The position numbers and the translations under genes were made by a program. A stretch of 64,000 nucleotides of DNA from NCBI RefSeq assembly GCF_018614095.1, contig NZ_JAGGOY010000008.1, forward strand, positions 1 to 64,000, read 5' to 3'. Under the pieces are notes generated by a model, which did no database searches, was not told the DNA's origin, and saw nothing but the letters and a program-made list of their open reading frames with translations. Shown here piece after piece: positions 58,622 to 64,000 of this stretch (position 1 is the stretch's first letter; each line of letters opens with the position of its first letter). Origin of the DNA: Streptomyces sp. ISL-87 (lineage in GTDB: Bacteria; Actinomycetota; Actinomycetes; Streptomycetales; Streptomycetaceae).

Positions 58622-59004
58622 ACCACCTCCCCGAACTGCCCCAGCACGCCAACGTCGTCCAGCTCCCGGACGGCACCCACGTCTACGCCAGCCCCAGCAC
58701 CCTGCCCGCCGCGTACGCCGGGCCGCAGGTCGTCCACCAGCACATCCACCAGGCCCCACCCGACCGCACCATCCAGCGCATCGCGCTCGGCTCCGGTGTC
58801 GGGGCTGGGGCGGTCGCCGCCGGCGTGTACTTCGGTCCGCTCCTGGTCGCCGCCCTGACCGCGATCGCCGCGAACATCGCGTTCCTGGCCTTCCTCGCGC
58901 TGGTCCTCGGCTGGGTTGTCCACACGGTCGTGAAGTCGATCGGTAGCCCCAGCGGCACGCAGGCCGTGAGGAACGTGCGCAAGGTCCGCCGGCGGCGCGG
59001 CTGA
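58618..59004 (+). CDS. DUF6251-like membrane protein
   Basis: The 128-aa protein has VVQLPDGTHVYASPSTLPAA, a His-rich VVHQHIHQAPPDRTIQRIAL and two membrane helices (GSGVGAGAVAAGVYFGPLLV, AALTAIAANIAFLAFLALVL, about 58-103), ending basic (RNVRKVRRRRG). This layout matches DUF6251 proteins of AICEs, probably Spd-like spread proteins. GTG 58618 overlaps the upstream stop by four bases. Confidence 0.8.
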   Translation: MNHLPELPQHANVVQLPDGTHVYASPSTLPAAYAGPQVVHQHIHQAPPDRTIQRIALGSGVGAGAVAAGVYFGPLLVAALTAIAANIAFLAFLALVLGWVVHTVVKSIGSPSGTQAVRNVRKVRRRRG

Positions 59005-59016
59005 CGGTTGCCCGAT

Positions 59017-59037
59017 CCACCCGCGCTTCGCGGGTGG
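59017..59037 (+). terminator. Short hairpin after the DUF6251-like gene
   Basis: CCACCCGC (59017-59024) pairs with GCGGGTGG (59030-59037) around a 5-base loop. It separates the tightly coupled block from the next gene. Confidence 0.55.
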
Positions 59038-59078
59038 TGAGGGGAGCCGGGACAGCCCCGGGCTCCGAAGGGAGCGTC

Positions 59079-59279
59079 ATGGCGAAGGACCCGAAGTACA
59101 CCGCTGGTGAGGTCACCAAGCTGGTGTGGCTGACCGCACGGATGGCCAAGCGCGGTATCGCCAGCCAGACCGTCTACCAGGGCGACCTGGAGCGGAAGTT
59201 CACCCGGATCGTCGACGGCGCCCGCGAGCGCGAGGCCCAGACGGTCAAGGACAGCAAGAGCAGCAAGAAGCGCAAGTAG
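59079..59279 (+). CDS. Small basic element-borne protein
   Basis: The 66-aa protein MAKDPKYTAGEVTKLVWLTA is helical with a Lys/Ser-rich end (KDSKSSKKRK). AAGGGAG lies 6 bp upstream of ATG 59079. A strong hairpin (59286-59327) follows. Its function is unknown; charge suggests nucleic acid binding. Confidence 0.72.
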   Translation: MAKDPKYTAGEVTKLVWLTARMAKRGIASQTVYQGDLERKFTRIVDGAREREAQTVKDSKSSKKRK

Positions 59280-59285
59280 CTGTGC

Positions 59286-59327
59286 CCCGGGGCGGCCGTC
59301 CCGGCCAAGGAATCAGGCCGCCCCGGG
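59286..59327 (+). terminator. Hairpin between the small basic gene and the tra gene
   Basis: CCCGGGGCGGCC (59286-59297) pairs perfectly with GGCCGCCCCGGG (59316-59327), 44 bp before the translocase start. Confidence 0.7.
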
Positions 59328-59370
59328 CCCTACCCACCCCCGCTTGTCAGCGAGAGCAGGAGTTCTCAGC

Positions 59371-61437
59371 ATGACCGATTCCCCGAGCACGCACCTCTGG
59401 GCCGTCCCGGACGAGGACGTGGAGCCGGTGATACCGACCATGGTCGACAACCCGGACCTGCCCGACCCCAAGGTCCGCGACGAGAAGCGCAAGCCCGTCC
59501 TCGCCAGCTGGCTCACCAACCGCCGGGACTTCGCCGCCACCGCCCGGCACGCCGGCGCGAACCTCGGCTACGCCACCCTGTTCCACGGCGTCCGGATGCC
59601 CGTCTACGCAGGCCGCCTCGCGCTGATGTCGCCGCGGGGCGCGTGCCGGTTCATCGCCTCCACCAACCGGTGGGTGTGGGACCGCGAGGCGGCCCCGCTG
59701 CGGGACTTCGCCGTCCGCACCGAGGACGTCGAGGAGTACATGCGCCTCGCCCGGCTCCGCCAGGGCCGCATCCGTCTGCGCGGCCTGGTCACCCTCGTCG
59801 CCGCCGTGTTCGGGCTCGGATTCGCCCTGTGGCTCTACGTCCTCGCCCCGGCCTTCCTGTACGCGTTCGCCGCTGGCGGGATCCTCCTCCTGGGCTTCGC
59901 CGGTCAGCAGCCCGACGCCCCCGTCATCGGCCCGGCCGTCTTGAAGACCGAGCTGCAGAAGATGACCGGCTCGATCGTGCTGCGTGGTCTGGACAGCATC
60001 GGCAACGCGAAGATCTCCGCCGCCATCAAGAAGGGCGGGGACATGAACGGTCTCCGCTTCACCTCGGAAATCGTCCGCGACGGGCCCGGCTACCGCGCCG
60101 ACCTCGACCTCCCATACGGCGTCACGCCGGAGGACATCATGGAGGCCCGCAAGCCCCTCGCCTCCGGCCTGCGCCGCAAGGTCGGATGCGTCTGGCCCGC
60201 CCCCGACCCCACCGAGCACGAAGGACGACTCGTCCTGTGGGTCGGGGATAAGCCGATGAACGAGACCACCAAGCCCGCCTGGCCGCTCCTGAAGTCCGGG
60301 CAGGTGGACCTGTTCAAGCCCGTCGTGTTCGGCAACGACCAGCGCATGCGCGACGTATCCGTCACCCTCATGTTCGCCGCCGTCGTTGTCGGGTCGATCC
60401 CCCGCATGGGCAAGACCTTCCTCATGCGGCTGCTCCTGCTCATCGCCGCCCTCGACCCGCGCGCCGCCATCTACGCGTTCGACTTCAAGGGAACCGGCGA
60501 CTTCTCCGCACTCGAGCCGGTCTGCCACCGCTACCGGGCCGGCGAGGAAGACGAGGACATCGAGTACGTCGTTCAAGCCCTGCGGGAGCTGAAGGACGAA
60601 CTGCGGCGCCGGGCGAAGGTCATCAAGTCCCTGCCGCGCAGCCGGTGCCCGGAGTCGAAGGTGACCCCGGATCTGGCCAGCGACAAGACCCTTGGCCTGC
60701 ACCCGATCGTCGTCGGCCTGGATGAGTGCCAGGTGCCGTTCGAGCACGAGAAGTACGGGGGGGAGATCGAGGACATCTGCACCGACATCACCAAGCGCGG
60801 CCCCGCCCTCGGCATCGTCGGCATGTTCGGCACCCAGCGCCCCGACGCCAGGTCCCTCCCCACCGGCATCTCCGCGAACGCCGTGCTGCGGTTCGCGCTG
60901 AAGGTCATGGGCCAGCCCGCCAACGACATGATCCTGGGTACGTCGATGTACAAGGCCGGGTACCGGGCCACGATGTTCTCCCGCTCCGACCGCGGCATCT
61001 GCTGGATGGCCGGCGAGGGCGATGATCCCCGCATCGTCGCTTCCGCTTTCGTCGACGCGGTCGCCGCCGAGCAGGTCGTTGGCCGGGCCCGCACGATGCG
61101 CGAGGAGTACGGCAACGTCACCGGCCACGCCATCGGCAAGGGCCCCGAAGCAACCGCCGGACTCGACATCCTCGCCGACACCCTCGCGGTCATCCCGGCC
61201 GATGAGGAGGCGGTCTGGTGTGAGCGGATCGCCGCCCGCCTCACCGGGCTCCGGCCCGACGCGTATGCGGGGTGGAAGGGCGAGAACGTCACCGCCGCGC
61301 TCAAGCCCTGGGGCATCAAGCCCGGACAGGTCTGGGGCCAGGACGACGAAGGCGAGGGCAAGAACCGGCGCGGCATCAAGCGCTCCGACATCACCGCCGC
61401 AATCACTCGCCGTGACGCCGATCGGGCCGCCGCCTGA
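59371..61437 (+). CDS. FtsK/SpoIIIE-type DNA translocase for conjugation (TraB/TraSA-like)
   Basis: The 688-aa protein has two membrane helices near residues 140-180 (LRGLVTLVAAVFGLGFALWL, LAPAFLYAFAAGGILLLGFA), a P-loop GSIPRMGKTFLMRLLLLIAA (about 342-361), Walker B LHPIVVGLDECQVPFEHEKY, FGTQRPDARSLPTGI (sensor-like) and a C-terminal winged-helix-like domain for site recognition. As in TraB/TraSA it would pump double-stranded DNA between hyphae as a hexamer, unlike classical relaxase-based conjugation. CAGGAG lies 8 bp upstream of ATG 59371. A CTAG repeat cluster follows at once. Confidence 0.92.
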   Translation: MTDSPSTHLWAVPDEDVEPVIPTMVDNPDLPDPKVRDEKRKPVLASWLTNRRDFAATARHAGANLGYATLFHGVRMPVYAGRLALMSPRGACRFIASTNRWVWDREAAPLRDFAVRTEDVEEYMRLARLRQGRIRLRGLVTLVAAVFGLGFALWLYVLAPAFLYAFAAGGILLLGFAGQQPDAPVIGPAVLKTELQKMTGSIVLRGLDSIGNAKISAAIKKGGDMNGLRFTSEIVRDGPGYRADLDLPYGVTPEDIMEARKPLASGLRRKVGCVWPAPDPTEHEGRLVLWVGDKPMNETTKPAWPLLKSGQVDLFKPVVFGNDQRMRDVSVTLMFAAVVVGSIPRMGKTFLMRLLLLIAALDPRAAIYAFDFKGTGDFSALEPVCHRYRAGEEDEDIEYVVQALRELKDELRRRAKVIKSLPRSRCPESKVTPDLASDKTLGLHPIVVGLDECQVPFEHEKYGGEIEDICTDITKRGPALGIVGMFGTQRPDARSLPTGISANAVLRFALKVMGQPANDMILGTSMYKAGYRATMFSRSDRGICWMAGEGDDPRIVASAFVDAVAAEQVVGRARTMREEYGNVTGHAIGKGPEATAGLDILADTLAVIPADEEAVWCERIAARLTGLRPDAYAGWKGENVTAALKPWGIKPGQVWGQDDEGEGKNRRGIKRSDITAAITRRDADRAAA

Positions 61438-61438
61438 C

Positions 61439-61533
61439 CCTAGAACCGCTGCTAGACCTAGCACCCGCCGCTGCTAGGTCTAGCACCTCCACTAGCACCA
61501 GATCAGGCACCTGATCAGCGATCTAGTGTCTAG
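61439..61533. repeat. CTAG-rich repeat cluster, candidate clt (conjugal transfer) locus
   Basis: The perfect dyad TGCTAGACCTAGCA (61450-61463) / TGCTAGGTCTAGCA (61472-61485) is followed by GATCAGG-CA-CCTGATC (61501-61516). The octamer CTAGCACC is repeated at 61458, 61480 and 61492. CTAG, rare in this DNA, occurs eight times in 95 bp. TraB-type pumps recognise short direct repeats in a clt locus next to tra, so this is a good candidate. Confidence 0.7.
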
Positions 61534-61587
61534 CGGCCCACCTGCGAAAAGCCCCGGAAACCGCCCCAACGCTGGGAGTAGACCCGC

Positions 61588-61830
61588 ATGCTCATCGCTA
61601 GCGCCCTCATCCTCGCCACACTCGCCGGTTACACCCTGTTGTGCATGGCCAGCCCGTTCGGGACCTGCCGCAAGTGCGACGGCATCGGCGCCAAGCTCAC
61701 CCTCAACCGCGCCGGGAAGGTCAAGCGGGTCAAGCCCTGCCACCGCTGCAAGGGCCAGGGCAAGCGCCTGCGCGTTGGGCGCCGCCTGCGCAACCAGAGC
61801 CGGGAGATCCACCGCGCCGGCACCCGCTGA
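61588..61830 (+). CDS. Small membrane protein with DnaJ-like CxxCxG motifs
   Basis: The 80-aa protein has an N-terminal membrane segment (LIASALILATLAGYTLLCMA, 2-21) and two zinc-type motifs, CRKCDGIGAK and CHRCKGQGKR, as in the DnaJ zinc centre, then a basic tail. ATG 61588 has GGGAGTAG upstream. It lies between the CTAG cluster and the replication genes; its role is unknown. Confidence 0.75.
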   Translation: MLIASALILATLAGYTLLCMASPFGTCRKCDGIGAKLTLNRAGKVKRVKPCHRCKGQGKRLRVGRRLRNQSREIHRAGTR

Positions 61831-61989
61831 CCCCGGACAGCAAGGCCGGTGGCCGCACGCCATAAGGCGGACCCCGCTCCGATGGTGGAGCTAGGCGGAC
61901 ACGGCCACCGGTACACCCCCGAGCTTGTCAGCACCCGAAGTACGCGCAGCCTCGCAACCTTCCCCGTGCACGTCAAAGGAGATTCCGGC

Positions 61990-62178
61990 ATGGCCATCAC
62001 CGTCTCGCTCGTCGCGCTCTTCGGACTCGTCCTGTACTTCCTCCTGCGCTCCCACAGCCTCAGCGCAGGCAGCGCGTTCGTCGCCGCCGGATTCGGGTTC
62101 TTCCTCGCCTCCACCGGCGCCGCCGGCCCCATCAACGAGATGGCCAACGCCATCGTCGCCGCCATCCCCAACCTGTAG
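61990..62178 (+). CDS. Small two-helix membrane protein
   Basis: The 62-aa protein MAITVSLVALFGLVLYFLLR has two hydrophobic helices (about 3-20 and 28-47, SAFVAAGFGFFLASTGAAG) and a short amphipathic end (INEMANAIVAAIPNL). AAAGGAG lies 9 bp upstream of ATG 61990. Such short proteins are common beside AICE replication genes; no function is known. Confidence 0.75.
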   Translation: MAITVSLVALFGLVLYFLLRSHSLSAGSAFVAAGFGFFLASTGAAGPINEMANAIVAAIPNL

Positions 62179-62189
62179 GGAGACAGCAC

Positions 62190-62462
62190 ATGCCCCGGCT
62201 CCGAATCCGCCGGACCACCTGGCCCCGCCCGGCCCTGATCCTGACCGACACGCCCCGGCCCACCTGCCCCCGCTGCCAGGGCGAGGGCGGTCGTAGCTAC
62301 GACTACGGCGACCACGAGACCGGTGAGTACGCCGGCACCGAATGGGACCCCTGCACCTGCTGGAACGAGGAACAGCACTGGACCGTGCTCCCGCTCCCGC
62401 ACCTGCCCCGCCGCCGGACCGCTGCCGACCCCTGGGACACCGGCGACGAGCCCCCGTTCTAA
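62190..62462 (+). CDS. Small zinc-ribbon-like protein
   Basis: The 90-aa protein has CPRCQGEGGRSYDYGDHETG and CTCWNEEQHW, a CxxCxG motif with a second Cys pair. GGGAGA precedes ATG 62190. With the CxxCxG protein at 61588 it makes two DnaJ-zinc-like small genes within 0.9 kb. The function is unknown. Confidence 0.72.
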   Translation: MPRLRIRRTTWPRPALILTDTPRPTCPRCQGEGGRSYDYGDHETGEYAGTEWDPCTCWNEEQHWTVLPLPHLPRRRTAADPWDTGDEPPF

Positions 62463-62473
62463 GAACGCCGAAG

Positions 62474-62506
62474 GCGGCCCCCTCACGCCAATGACCGGGG
62501 CCGCCC
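62474..62506 (+). terminator. Hairpin before the replication genes
   Basis: GGCGGCCCC (62474-62482) pairs with GGGGCCGCC (62498-62506). Confidence 0.65.
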
Positions 62507-62540
62507 TCATCCAGAACCCACAAGAACTGGAGAGACCAGC

Positions 62541-63407
62541 ATGACCCAACCCACCGACAATTGGCGAGAGCACCGGCTCCGTCTGCGGACCGCACTCTGG
62601 CTCGCTGAGATCGGCCTGCCCGTGCTGCCCTTGCGGGAGGGCAAGCTCCCCGTCGGGAACTGCCCGGCCTGCTCCGGCAGTGCCTGCGGGGACCGGCCGC
62701 ACATGAAGGCGGCCGGGCCGTGCCAGTGCCCGGCCCCGTGCCACGGCTGGGCCGCCGCCACCACCGACCGCGGCGTCCTCACCTCCCCGGCCTGGGCCAC
62801 CGCCTGGCGCCAGGCCGGAGCCATCGCCTATCACCCCGGCGGCGCCCGCCTCACCGTCGTGGACCTCGACAACCCCGACGCCGTGGCCTGGGCCCACCAG
62901 AACCTCCCCGCCACGAAGGCCGTGGCCACGACGCGCGGGGAGCACTGGCTCTACAGGGGCGCCATGCAGTCCACCAACGGGGTCCGGCCCGGCGTCGACA
63001 TCAAGTCCTCCATGTCGTACGCCCGCTGGTACGGCCCCGGCACCGGCCCGATCGTCGCCCTCCCGGACATCGTCCGCGCGCTGGCCGTGAAGGAGTCCGC
63101 GTCCCGCCCCGTGTCCCACGCGATCAGCGTTCCCACGGTGGCCGACGGCGGGCAGTGCCGTCACCGCACCCCCGCCTTCCTGGAACGCGGTATCGCCATG
63201 GCCGAGCAGTCCATCACCGCCGCCCAGAGCGCGATCCACAGCAACGTGTACCGGGTGTTCCTCGCGGTCCTGTCCACCCACGGCCGGTGCGGCTGCCTCA
63301 CCGAAACCCACGTCGAGCGGCTCTTCACCGCCGCGCACGCCAAGGGCGAATCCACCCGGCACTGCACCGCCGCGTGGGCCAACGCGCGCACCGCATTGGG
63401 GCTGTGA
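62541..63407 (+). CDS. Bifunctional DNA primase/polymerase (Prim-Pol)
   Basis: The 288-aa protein has an AEP-type Prim-Pol domain: LRTALWLAEIGLPVLPLREG, a Cys-rich zinc insert (CPACSGSACGDRPH, CQCPAPCHG), the metal motif RLTVVDLDNPDAVA (DxD near 111-113), TTRGEHWLYRG with the active His, and PGVDIKSS. In pSAM2 an equivalent protein works with RepSA in replication. GAACTGGAGAG precedes ATG 62541. The stop overlaps the ATPase start by one base. The C-terminal 85 residues are a separate helical part. Confidence 0.9.
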   Translation: MTQPTDNWREHRLRLRTALWLAEIGLPVLPLREGKLPVGNCPACSGSACGDRPHMKAAGPCQCPAPCHGWAAATTDRGVLTSPAWATAWRQAGAIAYHPGGARLTVVDLDNPDAVAWAHQNLPATKAVATTRGEHWLYRGAMQSTNGVRPGVDIKSSMSYARWYGPGTGPIVALPDIVRALAVKESASRPVSHAISVPTVADGGQCRHRTPAFLERGIAMAEQSITAAQSAIHSNVYRVFLAVLSTHGRCGCLTETHVERLFTAAHAKGESTRHCTAAWANARTALGL

Positions 63408-64000
63408 TGTCCGACGACGAGAAGAGTTCGGGCCGCGAGGTCATCACCGGCTACGCGCAGGACAACTTCCGGTACTTCCGCACCGCCGACGGGACCGTGT
63501 ACGCGCAGAAGAACGGCCACCCCGTCGCGCGCCCGATCCGCTCCCAGGGCACGTCCGGCAGCCACCGCCAGGAGCTCATGGTCGGCCTCTACGAGAACGG
63601 ACACGGCGTGTTCAACGGCACCGCGCTCAAGGAAGCCCTCGACCTCATCGAAGCCCTGGCCCTGACCAAGGACGTTCAGCCCGTACACATCCGCGTCGCG
63701 CCGGGCTTCGACGGCGCGACCTGGCTCGACCTGGGCCGCAACGACGGGCAGTCCGTACGCATCCACCCCACCGGCTGGGACATCCTCACGCCCCAGCCGG
63801 AAGAGGTCTGCTGGCGGCGCACCCAGCTCACCGGAGAACTCCCGCTCCCTGCCAAGGACACCGACGGAAAGGGCATCGACCTGCTCCTGCGGCTGTGCAA
63901 CTTCGCCAACGCCGAGACCGAGTGCCTGGCCGTCGCGTGGCTGATCGGGTGCCTCGGGCCGTCCGTGCCCGTCCCCGCCCCGTTCCTCACCGGCCCCCAG
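63407..64000 (+). CDS. Replication-associated ATP-binding protein, N-terminal part
   Basis: The 198 codons in the window read MSDDEKSSGREVITGYAQDN and go on with FRYFRTADGTVYAQ, WLDLGRNDGQSVRIHPTGW and RLCNFANAETECLAVAWLIG to PVPAPFLTGPQ at the edge. This is the start of the large AICE ATP-binding/helicase-like protein that follows Prim-Pol genes; its Walker A would come right after the edge. ATG 63407 overlaps the upstream stop. Confidence 0.8.
   Translation, partial: MSDDEKSSGREVITGYAQDNFRYFRTADGTVYAQKNGHPVARPIRSQGTSGSHRQELMVGLYENGHGVFNGTALKEALDLIEALALTKDVQPVHIRVAPGFDGATWLDLGRNDGQSVRIHPTGWDILTPQPEEVCWRRTQLTGELPLPAKDTDGKGIDLLLRLCNFANAETECLAVAWLIGCLGPSVPVPAPFLTGPQ

Larger units (their letters stand above)
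53595..64000. mobile_element. Integrated actinomycete conjugative element (AICE-like), left part
   Basis: From the tRNA-Ser remnant to the window edge the genes are those of pSAM2-type elements: GntR-Nudix, XRE regulator, a run of overlapping small transfer/spread genes, an FtsK/TraB-type translocase and a Prim-Pol/ATPase replication pair. The order left junction - regulators - spread genes - transfer pump - replication is that of pSAM2-like elements, in which xis and int lie next to the opposite junction. The right end is not in the window. Confidence 0.85.

Overview
The window is chromosomal DNA from a Streptomyces-type actinomycete. It is very GC-rich with GC-biased third positions and many GTG starts. 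The gene set is typical of the genus: a SigF/SigN sigma pair, an SSI-like protease inhibitor, a DUF6344 protein, DUF6879, bald-type small membrane proteins and an integrative element of the pSAM2/AICE kind. Five GTTTCACGTGAAAC parS-like boxes and the upp / tadA / tRNA-Ser / sigF / sigN block suggest the origin-proximal half of the chromosome. From memory this block matches the order around SCO4034-SCO4041 of S. coelicolor; I could not check this.

Layout: 1-8.3 kb is accessory and eroded. It starts with the end of a PIN-domain toxin, then a PadR regulator and a membrane protein that share a doubled operator. Three decayed genes follow (carotenoid oxygenase, helicase-associated protein, ECF41 sigma factor). 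Next come a flavin oxidoreductase, a hydrolase, a secreted DNA-ADP-ribosyltransferase-like protein, a tandem-Mop molbindin and a deleted HTH/zinc-ribbon gene. 8.3-20.7 kb is mostly core: VOC protein, HhH repair protein, cupin, OpcA, a truncated HerA-like gene, LytR-C protein, upp, universal stress protein, a TadA operon, tRNA-Ser(CGA), sigF and sigN. 21-35 kb holds a MarR-MFS pair, TetR, a response regulator / kinase / GT2-GtrA / GT39 operon, an ABM-amidohydrolase pair, an Lrp-DUF2797 pair, an SMP-30 lactonase, a secreted HtrA-like protease and a PH-domain protein. 35-43 kb has tRNA-Arg(ACG), tRNA-Ser(GCT), the SSI-like inhibitor, a very large degenerate PAS/kinase/receiver protein, an ABM membrane protein whose stop codon is the target of an IS1182-like element, and a DUF6879 pair. 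43-51 kb carries an acyl-CoA synthetase, a parS cluster, a SigE-family sigma factor and a five-gene operon with the order and domains of the mycobacterial igr module (ChsE2-ChsH2-ChsE1-ChsH1-Ltp2), which removes the last three-carbon steroid side chain.

From 53.6 kb to the right edge the DNA is an integrated conjugative element. Its left junction is the 3' part of a tRNA-Ser(TGA) gene cut off from its 5' half. Rightwards follow a GntR-Nudix fusion (like the Nudix immunity factor Pif of pSAM2), a divergent XRE-type regulator, a control region with tandem palindromes, a tightly coupled run of small transfer genes including a DUF2637 SpdB-like protein, an FtsK/TraB-type DNA pump, a cluster of CTAG repeats that could be the transfer locus, and a Prim-Pol plus ATPase replication pair. 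Integrase and excisionase would be expected just past the window.

A feature running through the whole window is short tandem duplication at gene ends. At least eight genes have their stop codon inside or at the edge of an 8-41 bp repeat array. In one case the duplication also copied a parS box, and in another a 9-bp array encodes the first residues of a histidine kinase.
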